Source: Muribaculaceae bacterium (GTDB lineage: Bacteria > Bacteroidota > Bacteroidia > Bacteroidales > Muribaculaceae). Taken from it: 64,000 bases of DNA. The translations under genes and the position numbers were made by a program. The notes beneath the pieces were generated by a model. That model had not been told where the DNA came from. It did not search any database and was given only the letters and a program-made list of their open reading frames with translations. Within the stretch, counting starts at the first letter, position 1. Every line of letters starts with the position of its first letter. Of the stretch, positions 8,985 through 17,884 are shown one piece after another. The DNA lies in NCBI GenBank assembly GCA_017935045.1, contig JAGBIJ010000045.1, positions 24,269-88,268 on the forward strand. The letters run 5' to 3'.

Positions 8985-10858
8985 TGATAAGCGTGGAGAG
9001 AGGGAAGATAGTTTACTCCTATGTAAGTCATCAGTATCGAGGCGAAGGCAAGCAACATCAGAGCGCAGAACAGACGCGGGCGGGATGCCGGCGCCAGCGA
9101 CCGATGCAGCGGCAGAGCGTAGAGAAGCATTGTAACCAAAGCCCATGTCTCTTTAGGATCCCAAGCCCAATATCTCCCCCAGCTCTGCTCGGCCCATACG
9201 GCTCCGGTAAATATACCGAGTCCGAGCAGATAGACACCCGGCGCCAGCAGCCGCCGGGCCAGACCGAGCCACCGGTGCGCGGGCTTTATCAGACCGGCTA
9301 TCGCCAGCGGCATTGTAAAGGCAAGCATGGCATAGGCCGTCATCACAATGGAGACATGGATTGTGAGCCACGGCGATGCAAGCACCGGCATAAGCGGCGA
9401 CATTACCGGGTCTTTATAAGAAAGATATGCTACTAACGCTGTAAATCCGCTCATCAGCAGCCCTATGGCCGTAACTGCCGAATCGCGGCGCCCTATAAAC
9501 AGAGTCAGCAGCGCAATGGCTACTGAGAGAAACTGCATAATCTGCGGCGCCCCCGACAGGGACATGGAGCCGTTGACCCACCACGCCCAGATGTAGACTG
9601 CCGTGCCGGTGAGAGCTACTGTCACAGAGAGCGGCAACAAAAACCTCGGTATCCGCTTGCAGGCAAGCGCAATGGCTATGATGCCGCAGACAAGGCTGAG
9701 AATGAAGTACAGTCGCAGAGGCTGGATATGGTTGTACAGTACCTCGGCGCGGATGGAAGCCTGCGGACGCAAAGAGCCGGAATCAGACGGCAGAGGGGTA
9801 AAGAGCCGGCCTTCACATGCCTCGGCAAACAGCACTACCTTCTCGTCCAGGCGTAGTACGGCATCATCGAGCGGGCCGCTGCCTCCCTGATACAGAGCTG
9901 CGGGCCGGTATGCGCCCTCCTCATACAGCTCGACCGGAGAAATGTAGTGCGAGCGTATCCCAAGTGCATCGCGCAAAGGTTCGCTTTTAACGTATATGAA
10001 GCGCTCTTGACTCCATTCTGCCGGATAGAGTATGACGCTTGCGAGAAAACGCTCGGCGCTCAAGCCGGCTACCGAGGAGCTGCCGGTCAGTTTGAGAGTG
10101 AACTCGCGGGCGACGGTACTGTAGGGGACTATACGTCCGCGGAATTCCACCTGACAGGCCTCAAGCGCAGCAGCCGTAGAGTCCGGCACCGCCGGGGCGG
10201 CGGCGGCCGGAACGGCGGCAAGAAATATGGGCGCGAGCCAAAGCGCGGGGCGGAAGCGGCGCAATAGAAATATGAAGCCGGAGACTGCGAACAGTGCGTA
10301 GCCGCAGAACGAGAGAAGCGTACCCCAGAAATCGCTGCGTACGGTCAGTATGCTGCCACCTTTCCCGTCGAACGAGGTCTGATATAACCGGTAGCCCTGT
10401 ATGTCGGCCGGTCTGTTCATGGAAATTTCGATGGATTTTCCGTCCGACACCAGAAGAGAGCGGAAATCACGCGGTATCGTCATACCGGGATAATATTCGG
10501 TTCTGAACTCTTTCAGAGTCAGCCGGCACGGCAGCGGCAGGGTCTCTCCAGTGTCGGAGACGAATGTATCCATTGTTCGCCCCGGCGAGAGATGCAGGCT
10601 ACCGCTGACAGCCGTCAGGGCTGACGCGCCTCCTCCCGCAAGCATCAGCAGAAACGAGAGGTGGAGGGCAAACAGCAGCGGACGCCGCCACAGCCGCGAC
10701 ACCGCCATACCCCATAGCAGACCGGCGCCGACGACGCACCAGAACGCCAGCCACTGCCATGACGAATAGACGGAAGCAGGCATGAGCGACGTGGCGCCGA
10801 CAAACAAGGTCGCCGCCACGCATACGGTCAGAATTATCTTTCTGTCAGAACGCGGCAT
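8981..10858 (-). CDS. ccsBA: CcsBA-type System II cytochrome c synthetase
   Basis: A fused ResB/CcsB-CcsA membrane protein (625 aa) that exports heme and attaches it to CxxCH motifs in the periplasm. The N-terminal third has three hydrophobic segments and a ResB-like extracytoplasmic region, with a further TM near 185-205. The C-terminal part (about 385-615) is a multi-TM CcsA core with the heme-handling WWD-type motif as WGRYWAWDPKETW, and flanking histidines (IHVSIV, YALPLHRS). It overlaps the upstream Rid/chorismatase-like gene by 14 bp and the downstream DAHP synthase gene by 4 bp. Substrates in the same operon are obvious: a two-CxxCH lipoprotein and a one-CxxCH lipoprotein. No nrfHA genes are present, which is the more usual partner in this phylum. 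Confidence 0.9.
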   Translation of the reverse strand: MPRSDRKIILTVCVAATLFVGATSLMPASVYSSWQWLAFWCVVGAGLLWGMAVSRLWRRPLLFALHLSFLLMLAGGGASALTAVSGSLHLSPGRTMDTFVSDTGETLPLPCRLTLKEFRTEYYPGMTIPRDFRSLLVSDGKSIEISMNRPADIQGYRLYQTSFDGKGGSILTVRSDFWGTLLSFCGYALFAVSGFIFLLRRFRPALWLAPIFLAAVPAAAAPAVPDSTAAALEACQVEFRGRIVPYSTVAREFTLKLTGSSSVAGLSAERFLASVILYPAEWSQERFIYVKSEPLRDALGIRSHYISPVELYEEGAYRPAALYQGGSGPLDDAVLRLDEKVVLFAEACEGRLFTPLPSDSGSLRPQASIRAEVLYNHIQPLRLYFILSLVCGIIAIALACKRIPRFLLPLSVTVALTGTAVYIWAWWVNGSMSLSGAPQIMQFLSVAIALLTLFIGRRDSAVTAIGLLMSGFTALVAYLSYKDPVMSPLMPVLASPWLTIHVSIVMTAYAMLAFTMPLAIAGLIKPAHRWLGLARRLLAPGVYLLGLGIFTGAVWAEQSWGRYWAWDPKETWALVTMLLYALPLHRSLAPASRPRLFCALMLLAFASILMTYIGVNYLPSLHAYQ

Positions 10859-11951
10859 AGTCCGTCGTAAGTTTCTTGACAGCCATGCACTCCGTCTCTA
10901 TCAGCCAGCCGGGGCGGCATACAGGCGCGAGGGTAATGACACGCGGTGTGTCGGGGAAACGGGTGTCGAAGATGTCGCGTACGGCGGCATAATCCGCAGT
11001 GTCGCGCAGATAGACTATGAAGTGAGCCACATCGGCAGTCGTGCAGTCAGCTTCAGCAAGAAGAACGGAGATATTCTCCAGCATGCGCTCTGTCTGACCG
11101 AGGATATCGCCGGGATGCACTATCTCGCCCTTGTTGTCTATGCTCGCCGTACCTGATATGTAGACGTGGCGGCGGTCGGCATAGTCTACAGCCGTACCAC
11201 GCTCAAACGCCACACCGTATTCTATGGTCGGATTAAGATGCGTGGCTCCGTAGAGCAGACGCATCTGCCCCGGCTTCAGCGATGTGTCACAGACAGCATT
11301 GAAGCTTACAGACACTGCGGGATCCGGGTTGCGGCCTTCAATCCCTGTGGAGCTGATGAAGTGAGTGTCACGCGAGAGTCCGGCGCGGGCAAACATATCG
11401 TTGCGCCCGGACACTACTCCGGCATAATTCACGTCTACGTCACGTACGAAGAACCATGTCCGCAGGCAGTGGTCAAGCATTGTCGCCCCCCTTTGTCTCA
11501 GAATGGCATCAAGTTTGTCAAGATAGGCGGCTGTAAGGGCGTAAGCGGTATCGCCGCACGGCGGGGTGTCGCCCATCCATATCCGCCCGCGGGGGCTGCT
11601 ATATACTCCGGGCGCGGTACGGGTATAGTCGGCTTCGGCCTCCAATACAATCCATAAGGCCGCTTTGGCGCCGTCGAGGGGCGGCTGCTGCACGGCCGTT
11701 GACGCGCAATCGGCAACAGGGAGCGCCCCGGCCTGATTGGTGGCGTCACTGAGAAACCAACGCATGAAGACAGGCGCCATATCAAGGTCTGCCGCAAGTT
11801 TGCCGGCCATCTCGAGTATGCCTTCTATCTGCGCTGCGAACGGCAGCCGGACATCTTTGCAGCCGACTATGGCGTGGGCCTCCCTGCGACCCGTGTCGCA
11901 AAGCGCGAGGCGGGCGTGGCAACAGGATGTCTCTATATATCTGTAATCCAT
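10845..11951 (-). CDS. tandem Rid/YjgF-fold protein resembling chorismatases
   Basis: A 368-aa cytosolic protein. The C-terminal half is a clear Rid (YjgF/YER057c/UK114) domain (VYISGTASI, GDILGQTERMLENI, VYLRDTADY). The N-terminal half is a degenerate second copy. The layout, the linker motif LRTWFFVRDVDVNY and the YISGTAS block recall the chorismatase family (FkbO, Hyg5, XanB2), which hydrolyses or eliminates chorismate to aromatic or dihydro-aromatic acids. A plain Rid-family enamine/imine deaminase is the alternative. The start at 11951 follows the upstream stop by 4 bp; an in-frame upstream ATG would lie inside the neighbouring gene. Co-transcription with DAHP synthase supports a chorismate link. 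The catalytic assignment needs an alignment I cannot run. Confidence 0.6.
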   Translation of the reverse strand: MDYRYIETSCCHARLALCDTGRREAHAIVGCKDVRLPFAAQIEGILEMAGKLAADLDMAPVFMRWFLSDATNQAGALPVADCASTAVQQPPLDGAKAALWIVLEAEADYTRTAPGVYSSPRGRIWMGDTPPCGDTAYALTAAYLDKLDAILRQRGATMLDHCLRTWFFVRDVDVNYAGVVSGRNDMFARAGLSRDTHFISSTGIEGRNPDPAVSVSFNAVCDTSLKPGQMRLLYGATHLNPTIEYGVAFERGTAVDYADRRHVYISGTASIDNKGEIVHPGDILGQTERMLENISVLLAEADCTTADVAHFIVYLRDTADYAAVRDIFDTRFPDTPRVITLAPVCRPGWLIETECMAVKKLTTDYAAF

Positions 11952-11955
11952 AATA

Positions 11956-12657
11956 TCAATAGTTTGCGCCACTGTTGATCCAGTCGCGGACAAGATTGAG
12001 TTTGACATCGGACACCACTTCTACCGAATGATCATAACTCCACGAAGCCGATTCGGTCGAGGAGAGTATGCGGTACAATACGCTCTGAGAGGCATCGTCC
12101 GGACATACGCGCATACGGTCCGGCTCCTTGAGCGAAGTCACGCCTACAAGCTCGCGGAAACTTACCCCGTCGCCCAGATGGAGTGAGGCCGCGGCATGGG
12201 ACGACGCTCCGTGGCAGTTCACACAGGTGGTATTGAATATGTCATGCTGTATGGTGGCAGACATGGAGACATCCACATTGCCGGCATCGAGAGTAATATC
12301 GGATCCGGAACAAGAGCTGCTGGCAAAGCTGGCCACACGGCGCCGCAGACGGTCGATGACACACAGCTCCACGGTCGACACTTCTGCCGGGATACCTTCG
12401 AGAACCGCATCACAGCTCCCGTCGGAGTCCGGCCTTACATTCTTGCTGATAAGGGCGTAATCATTGCCATAGGCAAAACCGGCGAGAGCCAAGGTATATC
12501 CGTCGCTCCAGCCGTCGGCTCCGGATACGGAAGCGGTCAGACGGGCCGTAGCGCCCGTCTTGTCGGCTATGCCGCTGTCGTCGTATATGCGTCCTTCGTC
12601 GCACCCTGCGAGCATGACTGCCGCGAGAAGCGGACTGATTAAAAACCTGGTCTTCAT
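11956..12657 (-). CDS. mono-heme c-type cytochrome lipoprotein
   Basis: A 233-aa lipoprotein with a lipobox at MLAGC (Cys about 19), so anchored to a membrane outside the cytoplasm. The middle is a beta-rich domain of unknown type. The C-terminal third carries one heme site, CVNCH, followed by a short cytochrome-like fold reminiscent of planctomycete-type cytochrome domains (LHLGD, DWINSGA). It probably passes electrons to or from the di-heme partner (inference). The start codon shares one base with the porin stop (TGATG). It relies on the co-transcribed CcsBA for heme attachment. Confidence 0.75.
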   Translation of the reverse strand: MKTRFLISPLLAAVMLAGCDEGRIYDDSGIADKTGATARLTASVSGADGWSDGYTLALAGFAYGNDYALISKNVRPDSDGSCDAVLEGIPAEVSTVELCVIDRLRRRVASFASSSCSGSDITLDAGNVDVSMSATIQHDIFNTTCVNCHGASSHAAASLHLGDGVSFRELVGVTSLKEPDRMRVCPDDASQSVLYRILSSTESASWSYDHSVEVVSDVKLNLVRDWINSGANY

Positions 12658-13871
12658 CAGAACGTATATTGAGCCATTATGGTAACATTGCTTGTAGCCA
12701 GTCCGAGATTGTCCTCGTCGCGGTCCATCTGCCGGTCGTGGCCGGTGCGCCCCGTGTACTGATACATGCCTTGAAGTTTCAGATTGATTTTATCGAAGAA
12801 ATAGTTGACTCCGATCGCAGGCATATTGAGCAGGCCGCCCTTGCCGGAGGAATTGCGTTCGAATATGTCATAGCGCAGGGCGCCCTGCAGCTTCGGGGTA
12901 ATGAAGTAGCCGGCCTGCGCGTAGCCGCCGTAATAGTCATAGCTCTTGTCTATCTTCTGCCGCTTGGTAAAGCCAACGTGCATGTAGTAGAACTCGGCTC
13001 CGAAATACCAGCGGTCTTTAAGCCATGAAAACTCGGCTCCGAGGCGGAAATCGTTGGTACTCTCGTTCTCGCTCTCTACATTGAGCGAGCCGGAGATACC
13101 TACCAGCATCTTGTTGATCTTCAGGTCTCGCGGACTACCCTGAGAGGCGGGCATCACACCGAAAGGCTGCCACGTGAGACGCGCCGCATAGAGCAGCGAA
13201 GGGATGTGCCAGTCATCGGAAAAGGTCTTGGTCGCCATATTTATGTCAGCTCCGGTACCGTTGAAGATACCGACCTGGTACCCGAATTTCTTGGCGAACA
13301 TGCCGTGTACCTCCACGCCGAGATCAAATCCAGTGCCTATGTGCGGTGTCACGGCGTTGAGCGAATAGGGCAATATTACGGGGGCTGTAAGCGAGGTCGG
13401 CATTACGGGGAACAGAGTCTCGCCCAGCGTGGTAAGATATGCGTGTGAGAAAGGTGTCTTGAACTTGCCTATGCGTACGCCTATCGCTTCTTTGGGGCGA
13501 ATGTCGGCCCAGGCCTGCTGAAGTATCGCTCCTCCTTTGGCCGCCGCATTGATAGAGAGATTGAATGTCACGATTTTAAACGCTTTGCCGGTAAAGCCGA
13601 GTACAGCGTAAGGAATGGCGAATCCGCTGTTGGCTACATTGTCCTGATTGTAAGCGGGGTCGAGGCCGGCATCGTCATAGTAATTATAATTGGCCGACGC
13701 CTGTACGAGCAGGTAGGGCTTGAACAGGAAGTCGCCGCTCTTAGTTTCAAAGGTAAAACCCTTGTGTCCGGCCAGCGACACGACACCGTTTTCAGTATCG
13801 GCGTCATACTGGGCGAGAGCCGGAAAGACAGCTGTGAGGGAGAGAAGAAATATGGTAATCAGTTTTTTCAT
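12657..13871 (-). CDS. outer membrane porin, OprO/OprP-like (operon copy 2)
   Basis: A 404-aa beta-barrel with signal peptide (cleavage near ALAQYDA). Alternating aromatic strands, the RIGKFKTPFS segment and a C-terminal Phe (MAQYTF) match the OprO/OprP porin superfamily. The cargo is not evident. Because it sits between a di-heme oxidoreductase and a heme lipoprotein, it may admit the substrate of that redox pair (inference). It lies 30 bp downstream of the di-heme gene and is joined to the next gene by a TGATG overlap. Confidence 0.75.
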   Translation of the reverse strand: MKKLITIFLLSLTAVFPALAQYDADTENGVVSLAGHKGFTFETKSGDFLFKPYLLVQASANYNYYDDAGLDPAYNQDNVANSGFAIPYAVLGFTGKAFKIVTFNLSINAAAKGGAILQQAWADIRPKEAIGVRIGKFKTPFSHAYLTTLGETLFPVMPTSLTAPVILPYSLNAVTPHIGTGFDLGVEVHGMFAKKFGYQVGIFNGTGADINMATKTFSDDWHIPSLLYAARLTWQPFGVMPASQGSPRDLKINKMLVGISGSLNVESENESTNDFRLGAEFSWLKDRWYFGAEFYYMHVGFTKRQKIDKSYDYYGGYAQAGYFITPKLQGALRYDIFERNSSGKGGLLNMPAIGVNYFFDKINLKLQGMYQYTGRTGHDRQMDRDEDNLGLATSNVTIMAQYTF

Positions 13872-13901
13872 GTCTTGATGTTGATATGGTTGAGAAATAG
13901 A

Positions 13902-15332
13902 TCAGAGTGACTGTAGGAATTTTACAAGAGCGTTACGGTCGTCGCGGGGCATCTGCCTGAATTTGTTTTTAGAGGCTTCTCCTTCGCCTCCGTGCCACAT
14001 TATGGCTTCGACGAAATTGCGGGCACGGCCGTCATGCAGAAAGTAAGTGTGACCGTTGACCTTCTCCTGCAGTCCTATGCCCCAGAGCGGAGTGGTGCGC
14101 CACTCGTTGCCTCGGGCCAGGCCTGAGACATAGTTGTCATTGAGACCTACGCCCATTATCTCCGAGCCCATGTCGTGGAGCAGAAAATCCGAATATGGAT
14201 GTATGGTCTGGTTGCCCAGCCAGGGCAGCTGTGTGCCGGCCAGCAGCGTGGCACCGCGCGGACGCGTGTGGAGAGTCGTGACATGGCACAGATGACACCC
14301 GGCCTGATAAAACATCTGCTCGCCCCGCTTTACCTGCGGATCGTCGGTATTGCGGCGTGCCGGCACGCCGAGCGAGTGCATGTACAGGTCCACATTCTCC
14401 ATATCTTCGGTCGAGACATCGAGCTTGTCGTAGGCGAGTCCCATCATCGAGCCTTCAGTCATCTGCATCTGGCCCTCGCATATCTCTTCGGGATAGCGGC
14501 TGTTGGTCACGCCCATATCGGAAGAAAAGCCGAGTTCGACGGTCAGGTCGGCATGCTGCGCCTTGTTGCCGGAAAGGCCCAGGCAGAGTTTGCCGCGTTC
14601 GGTAACATAGTTGCAGCGGCCGGAGATACCCCATTCGGGATAGTTGCTCTGAGCGGCGAGACGCTCGATTTCCGCCGGGTCGAGAGCCATCATCTGTCCC
14701 ATGCCTACGTGGCGCAGAGGCACACGCACGGTGCAGAAGAGGTCTTCGGGAGCGATTTCATCGGCATACCAGTCGGTAATAGTGTATTGCGGATATGCCA
14801 GCTCGTAGGTGTCTCCGTCAGGAAATGAGAATGTCTGGTATTTCCAGTCGACCTTCAGTTTTCCTTCGGGCTTTACCCCATATATGGCCTGATCATGGAG
14901 GACACGGCCATATTGGCGGAAGAAGGCGCCGTTGTGGCGCGTGATATATATCAGCATTGCCGAAAAACCATAACTGCCCGAACCGCCGTCATTCCAGAGC
15001 CCGGGACGGGTGCGTCCGGCGTTGCGGTGGCAGCTGCCGCAAGAATAACCGGCATATACGGGGCCGAGGCCTCCGCCCTCGCCGGCAGCAGATGTGCGCA
15101 CATCGTCATAGAGACGGTCGCCTCTTACAAACCGCGTCAGATAATCGCCGGATACCCACGGCGCCTCGGAATCGTAAGCCACCGACGAGTTCAGGAATAT
15201 AGTGGAAGTGCCCGCCGACAATTCATAGCCGGCGGGAACCTCCACATCTATCATATCCAGGCCGTCGTCATCACACGCGGAGAGCAGCGGCGTAAGGATA
15301 AGGGTCAGAAAAAACTGTTTCGTGAGATTCAT
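13902..15332 (-). CDS. di-heme oxidoreductase lipoprotein (DHOR/DUF1111 family)
   Basis: A 476-aa lipoprotein (lipobox LLSAC) of the putative di-heme peroxidase or thiol-oxidoreductase family. Two heme c sites are visible: CGSCH near residue 100 and CHLCH near residue 345. The conserved family context is present around them (RTRPG, TTPLWGIG, YFLHDGRARN, AIMWHGGEGE). Members of this family are repeatedly found with imelysins in iron-responsive gene clusters, although their true substrate is unsettled. The start at 15332 shares a base with the imelysin stop (TGATG). A TTG one codon upstream is in frame but less likely. It needs the operon's CcsBA for maturation. Confidence 0.88.
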   Translation of the reverse strand: MNLTKQFFLTLILTPLLSACDDDGLDMIDVEVPAGYELSAGTSTIFLNSSVAYDSEAPWVSGDYLTRFVRGDRLYDDVRTSAAGEGGGLGPVYAGYSCGSCHRNAGRTRPGLWNDGGSGSYGFSAMLIYITRHNGAFFRQYGRVLHDQAIYGVKPEGKLKVDWKYQTFSFPDGDTYELAYPQYTITDWYADEIAPEDLFCTVRVPLRHVGMGQMMALDPAEIERLAAQSNYPEWGISGRCNYVTERGKLCLGLSGNKAQHADLTVELGFSSDMGVTNSRYPEEICEGQMQMTEGSMMGLAYDKLDVSTEDMENVDLYMHSLGVPARRNTDDPQVKRGEQMFYQAGCHLCHVTTLHTRPRGATLLAGTQLPWLGNQTIHPYSDFLLHDMGSEIMGVGLNDNYVSGLARGNEWRTTPLWGIGLQEKVNGHTYFLHDGRARNFVEAIMWHGGEGEASKNKFRQMPRDDRNALVKFLQSL

Positions 15333-16483
15333 CAATTCTGGGTTTTGCGGGGAACACCGTCCTTGAACAACAGGAATTCAAGGGTATGGAAACCACGTAC
15401 TGACTGTACGGCCTCTATCTTGTCGTCACCGTCGCCGTCAGTCCAGTTGAGATTGTCGTAATTGCCGGAGTTCAGAATCTGTACAATGGCATCCTGGTCA
15501 AGCGGCCAGCTGTCCATGTTGGGGTCGAGTCCGAGAGCGTCTACGGGACCGAACAGGAATGCCTCGCTCTTCTCCCAGGGCTGGCGGGCCTTGAGCCATG
15601 CGTCGCAGGCAGCTGCGAAATTGGCGTCGGAGGGGGCGGAATTGAATTTCACTACAGCATCGTAGAGAGCGGAATTGAGGTCGCGCAGCTCAGTGTAAGT
15701 GGGAATAACCACGGCATCCACGAAATTGTCGACTACGGCCTGCAGGCGGGTGTCATCGGCATTGAAGGCCATTACCGCGTTTTTAAGATCTTTCGACAGA
15801 ATCTCCTCAAGGTCTGCGCATGCAGTCATGGCAGCACGGGCCTCAGCGCTGTTGATATTGTTACGGAAGGGCTGGGGAATGGCCAGAATGACCTCTGCGG
15901 CTGTCGATATAGCCTCTTGCACACGCCGGTTCAAAGCGGGATTCCGGGCGGCTACCAGCGCGGACAGGGATTTGGGGCTTACTGTACCGTCGAGAGAACC
16001 ATAGTAGGAATTGCGGATAGAGTATATATTGTTGGTATAGTCTTCACGCGAATGCCAGCTGTACCATGACTCCACGGCGTAGAGGGCACGCTCTATCTCG
16101 CCGGAGATATACAGATGGTAGGGGTCGCCTATCTTGGCTGTGCCCACTTCGTTGGCTATGTCTGCGCAGCCGTCGATAATCTGCTCCACGCAGCTCAGAG
16201 CCGACGAGTAGTCTCCGCCCTTATGCTGCTTGAATTGCTCTGCGAACGATTCGCCGCCGTTGTAGGACACGGTCCAGTTGCTGTGCAGGTCTGCCGCGTC
16301 CTTTTTGAGCAGGGCGCCGACCTGTGTCATATAGTTACCCCAGGATTTGGCGTTTTTGGCAGTGTAGTCGATGGCGGCGCTGTCGGCCTCTCCGGGGCCG
16401 GGAGCGGGCTTAGGATCATCGTCGGAGCATGCCGCCAGAGTCAAGCCCATCAGGGCGTAGATGGATAAGTGTTTCAGTTTCAT
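15332..16483 (-). CDS. imelysin-family (M75) lipoprotein
   Basis: A 383-aa lipoprotein (lipobox TLAAC, then DDDPKPAPGPG linker) of the imelysin family, periplasmic helical-bundle proteins linked to iron or other metal uptake rather than to proteolysis. The hallmark GxHxxE motif is present as RGFHTLEF near the C-terminus, together with the family block RQPWEKSEAFLFGP. It is the second gene of the operon, directly upstream of the di-heme partner with which imelysins usually travel. Metal or heme binding is predicted from the family, and regulation by iron is expected but no Fur box was found. Confidence 0.88.
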   Translation of the reverse strand: MKLKHLSIYALMGLTLAACSDDDPKPAPGPGEADSAAIDYTAKNAKSWGNYMTQVGALLKKDAADLHSNWTVSYNGGESFAEQFKQHKGGDYSSALSCVEQIIDGCADIANEVGTAKIGDPYHLYISGEIERALYAVESWYSWHSREDYTNNIYSIRNSYYGSLDGTVSPKSLSALVAARNPALNRRVQEAISTAAEVILAIPQPFRNNINSAEARAAMTACADLEEILSKDLKNAVMAFNADDTRLQAVVDNFVDAVVIPTYTELRDLNSALYDAVVKFNSAPSDANFAAACDAWLKARQPWEKSEAFLFGPVDALGLDPNMDSWPLDQDAIVQILNSGNYDNLNWTDGDGDDKIEAVQSVRGFHTLEFLLFKDGVPRKTQN

Positions 16484-16513
16484 ATCGTTTTGTTTTATTG
16501 TTTTTGATTTATC

Positions 16514-17866
16514 TTATTTTTTCAGGAACCAGGCGATGTATGCCACTCCTATTGAAAACTCGTTTTCAGAATTATAGGGGCCTTTGCCGAACATGGATGC
16601 GGTGCCTAACTGCCGGGTGGTATAGTCGGCCTTGACCACAAGATTGGGAAGCGCGTACCAGTTCAGGCCGAATTGCCATTGGCTTGTCTCCAGGCGCTTG
16701 TCCATAGTCTGCTTGCCCTGGCCGCGGTACTGCGGATTATAGTATTCGTAACGGACGTAGGGATAGATTACCGGGCATTTGCGGGTGCCTGCGAGCGCGG
16801 CTATGTTTACCCCGACCTCAGCGCCATAGCTCAGGGCGTTTTTGGCTATAGGGACAAGACGCGAATAGGGGCTCTTGTTGGAGAGCATGCGGTTGGCCTC
16901 GGAGAGCGCCGCGGAATTGCCCACGTAGCCGTAAGTCACATTGGCGCGTGCCGTCACATATTTATTGCGATACTGGGCGTCCCAGGTGCCTATGGCCACC
17001 GGGATGCGTCCGATGGACTTGTATGTCTGCTCCTTGTCGGCATTGCTGCCTGCGTCACGGCAATAATAGAATGACACGCCGGTACGCAGGCCCGGCACGC
17101 CGGTGTAGTCAACGCGGGCCACGTAGCCGGGAGAGGTAAAGTTGTCTGTCTCAAAATATCCGGCCTTTCCGCCGATAATCCACTCGTTGCGGTCGAAGCC
17201 GTTGGCATTGAGACCGGCCACTACCATCAGCTGATAGTCGAATCGGGTATAGTCGCGGCCGAAGGATCCGAACAGCTCGATACCTGTCTCGTGCCATGTG
17301 GAGGGCAGCAGAGCCGTCTCGGCCTGCCGACGCTGTGTGCCGAAGAAATTGATGGGTTCGTGGTGGGCGTTCGTCAGTCCGACCGGCACTATCAGATGAC
17401 CTGCGCGGACGTTGATCTGCGGTATGATGAGGCGAGTGATATGGAATTGCTCCAGCGCTACCTCGCCACCTTTTTCTATCTCAGTCTCGTATTCTCCGTT
17501 TTCGCTGTTTTCAATCTCTACGGCGCTGCCTACGCCGCCTGCCTCAAACTCAATCTCTGCGCCAAGTATCCACTTGGGATTGAATTTGTAATCGAAGGCC
17601 AGGACGAAGCGGGGTATCTCTATCTTGTTGCGGTGGGTGCGCGTGTTGCCCGAGGAGACTCCGGCAAACCGGTTGATGCCGTAATCCATGAAAGAGGCGC
17701 GCATCTCTCCGTATCCACCGAAGCGAAATTTGTTATAACCGGCTGTATCAGCCTGAGTAGCCGGCAGCTGGTGTCGGTCTGAAGTCGTCTGCTGAGCGGA
17801 TGCCGCCGCGCCGCCTCCGGCCAGGGAGACGGCTGCGCACATCGCTATCTTCAAAATCAAATTCAT
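16514..17866 (-). CDS. outer membrane porin, OprO/OprP-like (operon copy 1)
   Basis: A 450-aa beta-barrel with signal peptide (cleavage near ASAQQ). Features of phosphate-selective-type porins include NPKWILGAEIEFEAGG, RAGHLIVPVG with a following NxxHEPINFFG loop, and a barrel repeat pattern to the end (VAYIAWFLKK). It is the first gene of the minus-strand operon, 30 bp ahead of the imelysin gene. Two different porins in one operon is unusual and suggests separate entry routes for two solutes or a solute and a carrier (inference). Its 5' leader contains the inverted-repeat element described separately. Confidence 0.78.
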   Translation of the reverse strand: MNLILKIAMCAAVSLAGGGAAASAQQTTSDRHQLPATQADTAGYNKFRFGGYGEMRASFMDYGINRFAGVSSGNTRTHRNKIEIPRFVLAFDYKFNPKWILGAEIEFEAGGVGSAVEIENSENGEYETEIEKGGEVALEQFHITRLIIPQINVRAGHLIVPVGLTNAHHEPINFFGTQRRQAETALLPSTWHETGIELFGSFGRDYTRFDYQLMVVAGLNANGFDRNEWIIGGKAGYFETDNFTSPGYVARVDYTGVPGLRTGVSFYYCRDAGSNADKEQTYKSIGRIPVAIGTWDAQYRNKYVTARANVTYGYVGNSAALSEANRMLSNKSPYSRLVPIAKNALSYGAEVGVNIAALAGTRKCPVIYPYVRYEYYNPQYRGQGKQTMDKRLETSQWQFGLNWYALPNLVVKADYTTRQLGTASMFGKGPYNSENEFSIGVAYIAWFLKK

Positions 17867-17884
17867 TGCTTAAGGTTGAGTGTT

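Noticed and set aside
8985-9146. Upstream extension of the DAHP synthase gene
   Set aside because: The extra 54 residues lie inside the ccsBA coding region and do not resemble DAHP synthase. The ATGA start at 8984 fits.
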